Assembly (NCBI RefSeq): GCF_027627455.1
Contig: NZ_CP115483.1
Span: 2,356,001 to 2,420,000, forward strand
DNA: 64,000 nt
DNA from: Sphingobacterium sp. SYP-B4668
GTDB taxonomy: Bacteria; Bacteroidota; Bacteroidia; Sphingobacteriales; Sphingobacteriaceae
Direction of reading: 5' to 3'
Positions 17,674 to 27,071 of the stretch are shown here, piece by piece. Made by a program: the position numbers and the translations under genes. The notes under the pieces were generated by a model. That model did no database searches. It was not told the origin of the DNA and saw only the letters and a list, made by a program, of their open reading frames with translations. Each line of letters starts with the position of its first letter. Within the stretch, counting starts at the first letter, position 1.

Positions 17674-18798
17674 TTAGTAATTGATAACCTGTTCTTCCAT
17701 ATTGATTGGCAATTCTCTGAATCGATATGTCTGGGTACGTAGTTGAGGTTCAAATCCAGCTTCTCTAATTGCATCTTGTATGGATTTAGAGGTGAAGCGA
17801 TGGGGGGCCCCCGCTGCGGAGACAACATTCTCTTCGATCATGATAGAGCCAAAGTCATTGGCTCCAGCATGCAGGCATAGCTCTGCTGTGCGCTTGCCCA
17901 CAGTTAGCCATGAAGCTTGGATATTTTTGATGTTAGGGAGCATGATTCTACTTAGCGCAATCATGCGTATATAGTCTTCTCCGGTTACATCATTGGTGAT
18001 TCCGCGAAGTCTCTTTAACAATGTCCCATCATCTTGGAATGGCCAGGGGATAAAAGCGATAAAACCATATGCATCTGCCGGCTTTTCGGCTTGAACTTCT
18101 CTGATCCAGACTAAATGTTCGAATCGCTCTTCCAATGTCTCAATATGACCAAACATCATCGTGGCTGATGTTGGAAGATTAAGCTGGTGTGCAGCACGCA
18201 TGACATCCAGCCATTCCTTACCACCACATTTACCTTTTGAAATCAATCTCCTTACACGGTCGTTCAATATTTCAGCCCCAGCGCCAGGTAAAGAATCTAG
18301 CCCTGCTTCTTTCAGTGCACGTAACACCTCTAGATGGGTCATGTTTTCCAATTTGGCGACATGAGCAATCTCCGGCGGCCCTAATGAATGCAGTTTAAGA
18401 GTAGGATAGAGGTCTTTTAACTGTTTGAATAGCGTGGCGTAAAAGGACAATCCTAAATCCGGATGATGTCCACCTTGAAGTAGCAGCTGATCGCCTCCAT
18501 ATTTGAAGGTTTCTTCGATTTTTTGCTTATAGGTTTCGATATCGGTAATGTAACTGTCTTCATGTCCAGGGCGTCTGAAAAAATTACAAAATTTGCAGTT
18601 AGCGATGCAGACATTCGTTGTATTTACATTACGATCAATCTGCCAGGTAACTTTTCCGTGGGGCACCTGTATCTTGCGGCACTCATTAGCGACATATGCC
18701 AAATCCGCTGTTGCAGCATGTTGGTATAAATAGATTCCTTCTTCTTTTGAAAGAAATTCAAAATTCAAGGCGCGTTCTAGTAAACTGTTGACATTCAT
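17674..18798 (-). CDS. mqnC: Cyclic dehypoxanthinyl futalosine synthase (radical SAM, menaquinone synthesis)
   Basis: Radical SAM enzyme of the futalosine route to menaquinone, cyclising dehypoxanthine futalosine. The iron-sulfur motif CxxxCxxC is CIANCKFC, within TWQIDRNVNTTNVCIANCKF; other family stretches are LLLQGGHHPDLGLSFY, LHSLGPPEIAHVA, SLPGAGAEIL and LCLHAGANDFGSIMIEENVV. I chose ATG 18798 (MNVNSLLERALNF); an upstream in-frame start at 18843 would add 15 unlikely residues. MqnE is the closest alternative; the QIDRN and GGHHP segments favour MqnC. Confidence 0.85.
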   Translation of the reverse strand: MNVNSLLERALNFEFLSKEEGIYLYQHAATADLAYVANECRKIQVPHGKVTWQIDRNVNTTNVCIANCKFCNFFRRPGHEDSYITDIETYKQKIEETFKYGGDQLLLQGGHHPDLGLSFYATLFKQLKDLYPTLKLHSLGPPEIAHVAKLENMTHLEVLRALKEAGLDSLPGAGAEILNDRVRRLISKGKCGGKEWLDVMRAAHQLNLPTSATMMFGHIETLEERFEHLVWIREVQAEKPADAYGFIAFIPWPFQDDGTLLKRLRGITNDVTGEDYIRMIALSRIMLPNIKNIQASWLTVGKRTAELCLHAGANDFGSIMIEENVVSAAGAPHRFTSKSIQDAIREAGFEPQLRTQTYRFRELPINMEEQVINY

Positions 18799-18906
18799 GT
18801 TAAGCAAAGATACGTAGGTTTTCGTTAAAGTGAGATATTCCAAAGCAGATATTAACGTTCATAGTGACGATAATTCAGCAAGGCGGTTTCGCTGTTGGCG
18901 TCTGTT

Positions 18907-18930
18907 GACAGCTCCGCTTATCGAGCTGTC
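18907..18930 (-). terminator. Hairpin spanning the MFS gene stop codon
   Basis: Eight-bp perfect stem GACAGCTC/GAGCTGTC with an 8-base loop that includes the stop codon (18918-18920). No T tract follows on either strand, so it may be a weak terminator or mRNA 3' stabiliser. Confidence 0.4.
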
Positions 18931-20102
18931 GTACTTACTTCTTCGCTAATCCTTTTTTTGAGCACATAGGTCTTTAGAAATATAAAAGCTAAGATGGTCC
19001 CTATCGAAGCCATACCTGCCCCAACAAGTGACGGGTAGTTGTAAGCGTAGCCTAGGGTTATGGGAATCGCACCAAAAAAGGCACCTAATGTATTCCCGAT
19101 GTTGAATGCTGCTTGGCCCGCTGCAGCTGCAAAGGTCTCTGCTCCCTTAGCATTATTGATTAGCATCATCTGCAGGCATGGACCTATAGTGAATGATATC
19201 ATGCCCGTCACAAAAGCCATGACATAGGCCAGCTCTCCAATATGGGCCACAAAGAATACTACAACTAGACAGAGGGCCATAGCGCCAAAGCTTGCCATGG
19301 AGGCTTTTGTCGGGAGAATGCTATCAGCGAGCTTACCGCCTAGAAGATTTCCGAAAAACATTCCTAAGCCGACCAATACCATGATAAATGGGACGCGGTC
19401 AGGGTCTAAGCCTGATACTTTCGTGACCAACGGGGCAATGTAGCTGATCCACGCAAAGAGTCCTCCTGTTCCAATGGAAATAATTGCAATGATCAACCAT
19501 GAATGCCACTTTTTAAAATATGAAATCTGGCTGATGATGTTGTTATCCTTGTTGGCTTTTAACTTAGGCAGCCAAACCGAGAGTGCAAGGAACGTTAATA
19601 GTCCAAGGCAGCTAATGATTCCATAAGTAATGCGCCATGAAAAATGATGACCGATATAAGTTCCAATAGGCACTCCTGCGAGATTCGCGATTGTCATCCC
19701 AGTAAACATGACCGAAATCGCTTGGGCCTCTTTTCCTTTTTTTGCCAAATTTGCAGCAACTACCGATCCCACGCCAAAGAAAGCCCCATGAGGTAGTCCT
19801 GATACAAATCGAGTGAGTAGCAAAGTGTTGTAGTCTGGCGATATAGCGAAGAGACCATTGAATATAAAGAACAACAGCATTAAGAATAATAAAATGCTTT
19901 TGGGTGAGTACTTGGAAGTAAATGCTACAAGTGTTGGTGCGCCCACTACCACCCCTAGGGCGTAAAAAGCAATTAGATTGGCAGCAGTAGGGATTTCAAT
20001 TTGAAGGTCTTTTGCAATATCAGGTAGAATACCCATCATGGTGAATTCGGTCATGCCGATTGCCAGTCCTCCAAATGCCAAGGCGATAAGTCCTTTGTTC
20101 AT
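18918..20102 (-). CDS. MFS transporter, DHA1-type (AraJ-like) exporter
   Basis: Major facilitator of 394 residues with 12 predicted membrane helices. Family features: MNKGLIALAFGGLAIGMTEF at the start, MGILPDIA, the helix-4 segment RFVSGLPHGAFFGVG, and FTGMTIANLAGVPIGT. The frame is open to 20237, but that would run into the divergent regulator and add 45 non-membrane residues, so ATG 20102 is preferred. Likely exports sugars or drugs across the inner membrane. Its divergent WYL-domain neighbour is a candidate regulator. Confidence 0.88.
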   Translation of the reverse strand: MNKGLIALAFGGLAIGMTEFTMMGILPDIAKDLQIEIPTAANLIAFYALGVVVGAPTLVAFTSKYSPKSILLFLMLLFFIFNGLFAISPDYNTLLLTRFVSGLPHGAFFGVGSVVAANLAKKGKEAQAISVMFTGMTIANLAGVPIGTYIGHHFSWRITYGIISCLGLLTFLALSVWLPKLKANKDNNIISQISYFKKWHSWLIIAIISIGTGGLFAWISYIAPLVTKVSGLDPDRVPFIMVLVGLGMFFGNLLGGKLADSILPTKASMASFGAMALCLVVVFFVAHIGELAYVMAFVTGMISFTIGPCLQMMLINNAKGAETFAAAAGQAAFNIGNTLGAFFGAIPITLGYAYNYPSLVGAGMASIGTILAFIFLKTYVLKKRISEEVSTTAR

Positions 20103-20125
20103 TTGTTGTAAATTAAAGAGAGCGG

Positions 20126-20155
20126 CAAAGGTACAATCAATAGTCTTTACTTTTG
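20126..20155. promoter_or_regulatory. Divergent -7 elements for the MFS and WYL-regulator genes
   Basis: TACCTTTG on the minus strand (20126-20133) sits 24 bases before the MFS ATG, and TACTTTTG on the plus strand (20148-20155) sits 36 bases before the regulator ATG. Both match TAnnTTTG exactly and lie 14 bases apart, so the two transcripts would start back to back. No clear -33 boxes. Confidence 0.5.
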
Positions 20156-20190
20156 TCATAATTCTATAGAAAAGATTAACTTTAAGCCCT

Positions 20191-21156
20191 ATGATGAATG
20201 ATGATACTCCCAAAAAATTCGATCGCACTGTTGCCATATTTATTCAGCTACAATCCAAACGCGTTGTAAGGGCGCAAGAATTGGCTGAACGGTTTAATGT
20301 GAGCCTCAGGACAATATATCGAGACATTCGTACACTGGAGGCATCTGGGGTGCCAATCTATGGCGAGGCCGGGACAGGGTATTCCTTGATGGAAGGTTAT
20401 CGATTGCCACCCGTTATGTTCACTCAGGAGGAAGCGACAAGTTTTGTGGCAGCAGAAAAACTCATGCAGCATTATGTCGATAAGGGAGTCTTAGACCATT
20501 TTTCATCGGCCATTTATAAAATAAAGGCAGTACTCAAATCTGTAGAAAAGGATTGGGTCTCTGAATTGGAACCACAGATACTTATCCCTTCAAGCAATCG
20601 TAATTTGAACAATGCGGTCCCCAATGCCCTCTCATCGCTATTTATCAGTATATCTAAAAGAAGAATAATTAACCTCCTTTATCAGACAATAGAGGGTAAT
20701 CGTCCCGAGATGCGGGCTATTGAGCCAGTAGGTGTCTTTCACGAAAATAGGTTTTGGTATATTATCGCCTATTGTCATCTCCGAAAAGACTATCGTCAAT
20801 TTCGTACCGATCGAATCAAGGGATTAGATATTTTGGACTCGCCGTTCACGTTGTCCCACCCACCCATTGCTGAATTTTTGGAAAAGAGGGAAAACGTCGA
20901 TCGTACAAAAGTCGTCTTAAGGATGAATCAGCGGATAGCAAGGTATCTCGTTTGGCAGCGAGATAATTATGGATTCGTTTCGGAGGAAAAAATAGAGCCC
21001 GATGAAATTCGGTTGACATTCATGTGCAAGCATGTGAATGACGAATTTGCGAGATGGTTTATGATGTTTGCAGATTTGGCTGAGATTGAAGAGCCTGATT
21101 TTTTACGCGAGCGCATCCTAGAGTTGGCTCAAAAGTCAATGGAGAAACATAAGTGA
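20191..21156 (+). CDS. WYL-domain transcriptional regulator (YafY-like)
   Basis: DeoR-like winged-HTH regulator of 321 residues. The HTH_11 domain is at about residues 8-60 (LAERFNVSLRTIYRDIRTLE) with the wing GVPIYGEAGTGYSL. The WYL ligand-sensing domain follows around 155-230 (EPVGVFHENRFWYIIAYCHL, then RQFRTDRIKGLDIL), and a WCX-type C-terminal domain ends the protein. WYL domains bind nucleic acids or small ligands. It is divergent from an MFS exporter and probably controls it, a common local-regulator arrangement. Confidence 0.88.
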   Translation: MMNDDTPKKFDRTVAIFIQLQSKRVVRAQELAERFNVSLRTIYRDIRTLEASGVPIYGEAGTGYSLMEGYRLPPVMFTQEEATSFVAAEKLMQHYVDKGVLDHFSSAIYKIKAVLKSVEKDWVSELEPQILIPSSNRNLNNAVPNALSSLFISISKRRIINLLYQTIEGNRPEMRAIEPVGVFHENRFWYIIAYCHLRKDYRQFRTDRIKGLDILDSPFTLSHPPIAEFLEKRENVDRTKVVLRMNQRIARYLVWQRDNYGFVSEEKIEPDEIRLTFMCKHVNDEFARWFMMFADLAEIEEPDFLRERILELAQKSMEKHK

Positions 21157-21211
21157 CCCTACACCGAACGACGATGACCAAAAGTGTGCAAAAATAGAGG
21201 CTATAACGAAC

Positions 21212-21451
21212 CTATCCCAATAACATAACGTCTTTGATCCGTATGATTTCTTGTATCGTAGGTGTTCGGTCATTTTCAATCAATGCTTCATGGGCTGGAC
21301 TTGCGACCACCAGCTTAAAGCTCTTCGCATCTATCCTTATATTGAAGATACACCCATGTACATGCTGTTTGTCGTCTACAATCAAAGAAAAATCAGTAGC
21401 GAGTTGGCTCAACATTCCTTTTTGATTAACTAGCTTTATAAAACGTTCCAT
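21212..21451 (-). CDS. Hypothetical protein
   Basis: Reading frame of 79 codons on the minus strand starting at ATG 21451. The translation alternates charged and hydrophobic residues in a folded-protein manner (LATDFSLIVDDKQHVHGCIF, KSFKLVVASPAHEALIEND). Two plus-strand frames overlap it but have poorer composition. Not recognised. It sits convergent with the WYL regulator and divergent from dinB. Confidence 0.5.
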   Translation of the reverse strand: MERFIKLVNQKGMLSQLATDFSLIVDDKQHVHGCIFNIRIDAKSFKLVVASPAHEALIENDRTPTIQEIIRIKDVMLLG

Positions 21452-21520
21452 ATCGATTTTTATACAAAAATAGTTTTTTTGGTTTAGTTTTGTCCCTGCA
21501 TCCGACTATTTTGGTGAACA

Positions 21521-22615
21521 TTGAAGAAAATTGAATTAGATACAAATCGTAAAATCATCCATTTAGACATGGATGCCTTCTATGCTTCAGTAGAGCAACG
21601 AGACTTTCCTGAATTGCGAGGCAAACCTTTAGCTGTTGGCGGTTCTCCAGATGGACGTGGAGTGGTCGCTACCGCCAGCTATGAAGCTCGCAAATTTGGC
21701 GTAAAATCTGCGATGTCTTCCAGACAAGCATTGCAGCTATGTCCTGAACTTATCTTTACTTATCCTAGGTTTGATGTGTATAAGGAAGTGTCACGGCAGA
21801 TTCGTCAAATATTTCACCGTTATACAGATTTGATAGAGCCATTATCGCTGGATGAAGCTTATCTAGATGTTACAGATGACAAACAGGGAATCCATTCTGT
21901 AGTAGAGATAGCAAAGCGTATTAAGGTTGATATTAAAAATGAGCTCAATCTCACTGTTTCGGCGGGAATATCGAGCAATAAATTCGTGGCTAAGATAGCT
22001 TCTGACTACAACAAACCTGATGGGTTGACATTTGTCAGCGCGTCTAAAATACTTCCTTTCATGGAAAGCCTACCCATTGAAAAATTCTTTGGTGTTGGTA
22101 AGGTGACGGCCGCTAAGATGAAGAAATTGGGCATATTCAATGGACGCGATTTAAAGCAGTTTTCAGAGGAGTCCTTGGTGCGACATTTTGGTAAGTCTGG
22201 CCGATTTTTCTTTGCAATTGTCAGAGGGTTTGATAATCGAAGCGTACAAACAAATAGACCCATTAAATCAATCAGTGTCGAGGATACCTTTGATCAAGAT
22301 ATCAGTGACCGCGAAATTCTACTTGAGATTGTAAAAGAGCTGGCTGTCAAACTCAATAAGCGATTAAGTGCACGAGAGTTACAAGGACGCACGGTCGTCC
22401 TGAAAGTGAAATTCTCCGATTTTTCTCTGCTCACCCGTAGTTTGACTACGACAGAACCGATTATCCATGCCGAAGGACTTTATCAAATAGGTGCTGAACT
22501 TTTCAACAAAATCGAACTCGAAGACTCCAAAGTCAGGTTGCTAGGGATAGGGGTCTCTAATTTTGTCCACGATGATTCTATTGACGAATCCAATTTGCAA
22601 ATTAGTTTATTTTAG
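21521..22615 (+). CDS. dinB: DNA polymerase IV (Y-family)
   Basis: Translesion polymerase that extends past damaged bases. Protein of 364 residues with the catalytic motifs IHLDMDAFYASVEQRD (Asp and metal site), EPLSLDEAYLDVTD (second Asp-Glu pair), SAGISSNKFVAKIASDYNKP and the helix-hairpin-helix FFGVGKVTAAKMKKLG. It ends in a beta-clamp-binding-like QISLF. The start must be TTG at 21521: an in-frame stop precedes it and the next ATG is in the active site. A TAGTTTTG element at 21485-21492 may be its -7 box. No LexA-type box recognised. Confidence 0.95.
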   Translation: MKKIELDTNRKIIHLDMDAFYASVEQRDFPELRGKPLAVGGSPDGRGVVATASYEARKFGVKSAMSSRQALQLCPELIFTYPRFDVYKEVSRQIRQIFHRYTDLIEPLSLDEAYLDVTDDKQGIHSVVEIAKRIKVDIKNELNLTVSAGISSNKFVAKIASDYNKPDGLTFVSASKILPFMESLPIEKFFGVGKVTAAKMKKLGIFNGRDLKQFSEESLVRHFGKSGRFFFAIVRGFDNRSVQTNRPIKSISVEDTFDQDISDREILLEIVKELAVKLNKRLSARELQGRTVVLKVKFSDFSLLTRSLTTTEPIIHAEGLYQIGAELFNKIELEDSKVRLLGIGVSNFVHDDSIDESNLQISLF

Positions 22616-22635
22616 CTTCATATCCTTGCATGGTA

Positions 22636-23205
22636 CTAATTCCACTCCGGTGACTTTGGAAAGTTCGCCACATGTGCATATTTGGGTCCCATACTGATTA
22701 AGGCTTGTTTCCAGAGATCCTCTCCATCCGTAATAAAAGTCAAATCCATGTTGAATTTATTATCTACAGCCCAACTGTTCTCAAGGATTTCTTTGTCTAG
22801 TTGTCCAGGACTCCAGCCCGAGTAGCCAATGAAGAATTTGACTTCGTCTGCCGTAATCTTTTGATCTTTTGCCAAGTTTAGTAACATTTCCAAGTTTCCG
22901 CCCCAGTACACATCATTTATGATATGTTGGCCACTCAGCAAGCGGTCATATGCCCGATGGATGAAGAATAATGACTCACACTCTACAGGTCCCCCTAAAT
23001 ATAAGGGGAAATTATTTGTAGGTAATATGTTCTCGAATAAGTCGGAGAGCTGCAAGTGTGTACGTTGATTGAGAATGAAACCTACCGACCCGTCGACTTC
23101 TTGGTGTTCGGCCAATAAAATGACCGATCTTTTAAAATTTTGATCCAACATAAAAGGTTCTGATAGGAGCAGACTGCCTTTTTGGGGATTAAACTCATTG
23201 AACAT
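22636..23205 (-). CDS. YqgE/AlgH family protein
   Basis: Protein of 189 residues of the YqgE/AlgH (DUF179) family: KGSLLLSEPFMLDQNFKRSV at the start, HQEVDGSVGFILNQ, LYLGGPVECESLFFIH and FFIGYSGWSPGQLDKEI. The family is widespread in Gram-negative bacteria with no settled biochemical role; AlgH was linked to alginate regulation in Pseudomonas. The upstream sequence contains an AAGGAG ribosome-binding site (about 10 bases before the ATG), unusually strong for this genome. Convergent with dinB. Confidence 0.9.
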   Translation of the reverse strand: MFNEFNPQKGSLLLSEPFMLDQNFKRSVILLAEHQEVDGSVGFILNQRTHLQLSDLFENILPTNNFPLYLGGPVECESLFFIHRAYDRLLSGQHIINDVYWGGNLEMLLNLAKDQKITADEVKFFIGYSGWSPGQLDKEILENSWAVDNKFNMDLTFITDGEDLWKQALISMGPKYAHVANFPKSPEWN

Positions 23206-23440
23206 AGCTATATCTCCTTTCTTTGATAAACTTAGTTAATTTTACGTTTATATCCAATATATTTAATAGCGCATCATTAGGACTAAACCAGTCAAAGTTC
23301 CTTTTGCCATTAAAAAGTCATTTTCATGTCCCATAGGGGATAAGTGCTACGCCTTATTTTCTTTCTGATTTTAATTAGTGGATATTCGAGGCGAAAAACA
23401 GCGCTTTTTAGTAAGTTTGCAAGTAGACAATTATTTCATT

Positions 23441-24094
23441 ATGCCCATCGAGCACAAAGACATTGCAGCCATTAGAGCTGACTATACTTTAGGGAATCTA
23501 TCAGAAGACAACGTCTGTCCCGATCCTATGCTTCAATTTGCAAAATGGTTTGAAGAAGCCTTACATGCCGAGGTTGTAGAACCTAATGCGATGACCTTAT
23601 CGACCGTTTCTGCAGTAGGGTTCCCATCTTCGAGAATTGTATTGCTGAAGGATCTGAAAGACGATGGATTTAGCTTTTTTACGAATTATGAAAGTAGAAA
23701 AGCTGATGAGATTTCCCGGAATCCACGGGTGGCCCTTTTGTTTTTCTGGCCAGAACTTCAAAGGCAGGTACGAATCGAAGGATTGATTGAGAGACTCCCC
23801 GCCGAAGATTCCGATGAATACTTTCAATCTAGACCGTTGGGAAGCCAGCTTGGTGCAATCGCTTCGCCGCAAAGCACACCTATTCCCGATAGACTTTATT
23901 TAGAAGCTAGGGTGGCAGAAGTCGAAAAGAAGTATCTTGATAAACAACCTGTTAGTCGTCCAGCACATTGGGGGGGATATCTCGTTCGTCCGGTGGCGAT
24001 GGAATTTTGGCAAGGAAGGAGTAGTAGATTGCATGATAGACTGTTGTACACCAGCGTTTCGGATTTCTGGAAAATAACTCGATTAGCCCCTTAA
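23441..24094 (+). CDS. pdxH: Pyridoxamine 5'-phosphate oxidase
   Basis: FMN enzyme that oxidises pyridoxamine or pyridoxine phosphate to pyridoxal phosphate (vitamin B6). Hallmarks: MTLSTVSAVGFPSSRIVLLK, FFTNYESRKADEISRNPRVA, RQVRIEGLIERL, the SRPLGSQLGAIASPQS segment and the C-terminal FWQGRSSRLHDR. The frame is open from a GTG at 23378, but ATG 23441 (MPIEHKDIAAIR) is preferred; a TAAGTTTG -7-like element at 23412-23419 lies between the two. Followed 2 bases later by nuoC. Confidence 0.93.
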   Translation: MPIEHKDIAAIRADYTLGNLSEDNVCPDPMLQFAKWFEEALHAEVVEPNAMTLSTVSAVGFPSSRIVLLKDLKDDGFSFFTNYESRKADEISRNPRVALLFFWPELQRQVRIEGLIERLPAEDSDEYFQSRPLGSQLGAIASPQSTPIPDRLYLEARVAEVEKKYLDKQPVSRPAHWGGYLVRPVAMEFWQGRSSRLHDRLLYTSVSDFWKITRLAP

Positions 24095-24096
24095 AT

Positions 24097-24591
24097 ATGG
24101 ATTTTGAAAAGATAAAACAATTATTGGTCGAAGCGTTTGGTCCAGATATAATTATCAGGGAGCAAGCGGCAGGACTTCAACCCGCAATTTATTTACCAGC
24201 GGATAGAATAATGGAAGTATGCTTGTGGTTGCGTGAATCGCCTCATACTTACTTTGACTTTTTATCCAACCTAACAGCAGTTGATAATTATCCCGAAAAT
24301 AGCTTTACCGTCGTGTATCACCTTTCCTCCATCCCTTATCAATTGCAGTTGACCCTGAAGGTTGAATTGGCCGTTGATCGATCGACAGAGACTTTACCTA
24401 CCTTGCCCTCGGTGTCGTCGGTATGGCGGACGGCCGATTGGCATGAACGTGAGGCATATGACTTGATGGGTGTTTTCTTTACCGAACATCCTGATCTTAG
24501 GAGGATACTATTGCCAGATGATTGGGAAGGTTTCCCGTTAAGGAAAGATTATCAGGATCCCGAGCAATATCACGGGATTAACATCAATTAA
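24097..24591 (+). CDS. nuoC: NADH-quinone oxidoreductase subunit C
   Basis: Peripheral-arm subunit of respiratory complex I (30-kDa homologue), 164 residues. The family signature is WRTADWHEREAYDLMGVFF followed by RRILLPDDWEGFPLRKDY. It is 2 bases after pdxH and 12 bases before nuoD. No nuoA/nuoB upstream. Confidence 0.93.
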   Translation: MDFEKIKQLLVEAFGPDIIIREQAAGLQPAIYLPADRIMEVCLWLRESPHTYFDFLSNLTAVDNYPENSFTVVYHLSSIPYQLQLTLKVELAVDRSTETLPTLPSVSSVWRTADWHEREAYDLMGVFFTEHPDLRRILLPDDWEGFPLRKDYQDPEQYHGININ

Positions 24592-24603
24592 TTTTTTGAT
24601 AAC

Positions 24604-25800
24604 ATGGCACAAGAACGCTACGGTCAGGCATTAGCAGCCTACCATAAAAAGATAGCAGATATAGGCTCTCAAGAAATGGTCATTAACATGGGACCTCAAC
24701 ACCCTTCCACGCACGGAGTACTACGATTGGAGTTAATTACCGATGGAGAGATTGTCAAAGAAATTATTCCTCACTTGGGATATCTGCATCGATGTTTTGA
24801 TAAACATGCAGAGGCTGTCAATTATACTAAGACCATCCCATTTACCGATCGTTTGGATTATTTAGCTTCCATGAACAATAGCCATGCCTATGTGATGGGG
24901 GTTGAGAGGATGTTGGGTATTGATACCAAAATTCCCAAGCGTATTGAGTATATCCGGGTGTTGGTATGTGAACTCAATCGCATTGCTTCACACCTTATAG
25001 CAATTGGTACATACGGGATCGATATTGGTGCGTTTACACCATTTATGTGGTGTTTTAGAGATCGAGAACATATCATGAATATGTTGGAGTGGGCCTCAGG
25101 TTCTCGTATGTTGTATAATTATATTTGGATAGGCGGTCTATTTTATGATATACCAGTAGGTTTTGAAGAAAGGTGTCTTGAGTTTATTAACTATTTTAAA
25201 CCGAAGCTTGTCGAACTTGATGAATTACTGACCCAAAATCAAATATTTATCTCTCGTACGGCAAATATTGGGATTTTGCCGGCGGACGTAGCTATAAATT
25301 ATGGATGCTCTGGCCCCATGCTCCGAGCATCAGGAATAAAATGGGATTTACGAAGAGTAGATGCATATTCGATATATCCAGAGCTCGAATTTGAAATTCC
25401 GTTAGGAAGAGGAGAGATGGGGGGATTAGGTGATTGTTGGGATCGGTATAAAGTCCGTGTCGACGAAATTAAAGAATCCGTCAAGATAATAGAGCAATGT
25501 ATCGAACGCCTGCAGAAGCATTTTTCAAGAACACCAGATTTTGATCCAAGGGCTCTAGTTCCAAAAAAAGTGAATGTGAAGGCGCAGGATTATTATGTGA
25601 GAGCAGAAAATCCAAAAGGAGAGTTGGGGTTTTATTTTGCTGCACAAGACAAAACAGATATTGCAAAAAGGGTTAAAGCTCGGGGGCCAAGCTTCAACAA
25701 TCTGTCGGTATTGCCTGCGTTGGGCAAAGGCGTGTTGATTGCAGATTTAATTGCAATATTGGGATCTTTGGATATTGTGCTTGGAGAAGTAGATAGATAG
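24604..25800 (+). CDS. nuoD: NADH-quinone oxidoreductase subunit D
   Basis: Complex I 49-kDa homologue of 398 residues that helps form the quinone-binding cavity. Conserved blocks: [51 protein letters not shown], the GRGEMGG stretch and the C-terminal [14 protein letters not shown] segment (here [10 protein letters not shown]) ending [13 protein letters not shown]. It is full length with intact motifs and so appears functional. It is followed by a terminator and an unrelated barrel gene, with no nuoE-N downstream. Confidence 0.95.
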   Translation: MAQERYGQALAAYHKKIADIGSQEMVINMGPQHPSTHGVLRLELITDGEIVKEIIPHLGYLHRCFDKHAEAVNYTKTIPFTDRLDYLASMNNSHAYVMGVERMLGIDTKIPKRIEYIRVLVCELNRIASHLIAIGTYGIDIGAFTPFMWCFRDREHIMNMLEWASGSRMLYNYIWIGGLFYDIPVGFEERCLEFINYFKPKLVELDELLTQNQIFISRTANIGILPADVAINYGCSGPMLRASGIKWDLRRVDAYSIYPELEFEIPLGRGEMGGLGDCWDRYKVRVDEIKESVKIIEQCIERLQKHFSRTPDFDPRALVPKKVNVKAQDYYVRAENPKGELGFYFAAQDKTDIAKRVKARGPSFNNLSVLPALGKGVLIADLIAILGSLDIVLGEVDR

Positions 25801-25895
25801 CATAAACATGCAAAAAAATGCAAGAATATTTTGATATTTATGTGACAACACGTATCTTAGCTGTCTCATAATTTAAGTTTATAATTGGTTAATAA

Positions 25896-25928
25896 AAGTT
25901 CGTAGTCGCTCGATTACGGACTTTTTTT
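25896..25928 (+). terminator. Terminator of the pdxH-nuoC-nuoD operon
   Basis: Nine-bp stem AAGTTCGTA/TACGGACTT (one wobble), 10-base loop, then T7. It closes the operon about 95 bases after nuoD. Confidence 0.8.
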
Positions 25929-25955
25929 GATTAATACAAATATTATAGAATGCGA

Positions 25956-25985
25956 AAAGGGAACCTCGTCATGAGGTTCCCTTTT
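25956..25985 (-). terminator. Terminator of the OmpA-like barrel gene
   Basis: Thirteen-bp perfect stem AAAAGGGAACCTC/GAGGTTCCCTTTT with a 4-base loop, about 20 bases past the stop of the minus-strand barrel gene. Confidence 0.8.
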
Positions 25986-26004
25986 CAACTATATGAACTA
26001 TTTG

Positions 26005-26592
26005 TTAAAAGTGAAACTGTACACCAATGGTAGGAGCCAAAGAGTTGGCATCTAAACCAAAGCTATTTGTTTTGACTTTTGTATCTGTCAATTCATTGGT
26101 TGTTTGGTTATGATTGTAGTACAAACCTCTTACTTTGAATTCAATACCAATCTTGGAAGTAGGGAAATACGCAAATCCTGGAGCCAATTCCACACCGTAA
26201 TTGTTAACTTTATGAGTCTTTACATCGTCTACTTCTACTTTTCCCCAAGACATTGGAGCAGATAATTGTCCGAAGAACTTAACTGGCCCCTCGCCCATGT
26301 AATAACGACCAAATGGTGCTACTTTGAAAGCATCGTTTACAGTTTCAACCCCGACGGCTTCTTTTTTAGACCACTCATATCCTACACCTGTACCAATAGC
26401 GAAGTTGTCCGTTATGAAATATCCAACTTGTGGCATAAGGGAGAAGCTATTCTCTTTCAGATCTGTATCTTGAATTTTTTCCGTAGAAAATCCTACTTGT
26501 CCACCCACAATAAATTTCCCTTTTTCTGTTTGTGCGTTTGCGGCAAAAGTTAATGCTGTAATAGCTGTTAAAGTAAGGAATAATTTTTTCAT
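26005..26592 (-). CDS. Outer-membrane beta-barrel protein (OmpW/OmpA-like 8-strand)
   Basis: Exported protein of 195 residues, signal peptide MKKLFLTLTAITALTFAANA (cleavage before QTEKG). The mature chain alternates strands and turns (KFIVGGQVGFSTEK, AIGTGVGYEWSKKE, FAYFPTSKIGIEFKVRGLYY) and ends APTIGVQFHF, a typical barrel terminus with C-terminal Phe. The frame extends to 26670, but ATG 26592 gives the signal peptide. Small barrel of unknown substrate, common in Bacteroidota. It is divergent from the fucosidase gene. Confidence 0.8.
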   Translation of the reverse strand: MKKLFLTLTAITALTFAANAQTEKGKFIVGGQVGFSTEKIQDTDLKENSFSLMPQVGYFITDNFAIGTGVGYEWSKKEAVGVETVNDAFKVAPFGRYYMGEGPVKFFGQLSAPMSWGKVEVDDVKTHKVNNYGVELAPGFAYFPTSKIGIEFKVRGLYYNHNQTTNELTDTKVKTNSFGLDANSLAPTIGVQFHF

Positions 26593-27071
26593 GTCTTTAA
26601 TTTTTAAATATGTTATGATAATAATTTTTATAAGGTCTTTACTTTTTGACCGTTTAACCTTATTGGTCAATGTTTGTGCCAGTACCTGTTTTATTTTGAT
26701 TTTTTTTAATACAAAATAAGCTTTTGGTGTAGTTGATTGATTATCAATAGCCTTTTAAATGCCTTTAAATCCATTATTATTTTGAAATGACAAAGTATGT
26801 ATTAGACTTTATCTGACATGTTGACTTTTTTGTAGTTGTTGTCAGTTTTTTAATTAGACAATCTGTCAGGGTGTACCCGGTGTAATTGGAAGTAACCTGC
26901 TTTTTGCATAGTGCTTTCGGTGGATGTGACTTGTGCAAACGGTTGTGTTACTTATCTCTTTGTAGTTTCTTGCTTTTATTTATATTATTGTACTCATGTT
27001 GATAAGCCGGTTGATGTTTTATCGGCTATATGACCAAATAAGTATTTCCGTCACCCTAAAAACTTTCAAAA
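26593..27071. other. Intergenic region upstream of barrel and fucosidase genes
   Basis: This 479-base AT-rich stretch holds promoters for both divergent genes. I see a LacI-type palindrome at 26936-26945 and a possible hairpin CTGACA/TGTCAG around 26813-26845 followed by T6 on the plus strand, which could end a short RNA, but nothing coding. Confidence 0.5.
26936..26945. promoter_or_regulatory. LacI-type operator candidate upstream of the fucosidase
   Basis: CAAACGGTTG, matching the pattern CAAnCGnTTG seen between the GH109 and kinase genes and upstream of GH123. It lies 127 bases before the fucosidase start. Confidence 0.5.

Noticed and set aside
21251..21433. Plus-strand ORFs near the 79-codon minus-strand gene
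   Set aside because: Two overlapping frames with poor composition; the minus-strand frame is the better candidate and cannot coexist plausibly with them.
26813..26855. Possible small-RNA hairpin CTGACA...TGTCAG followed by T6
   Set aside because: Only six pairs with a long loop and no promoter; kept as a weak note rather than a feature.
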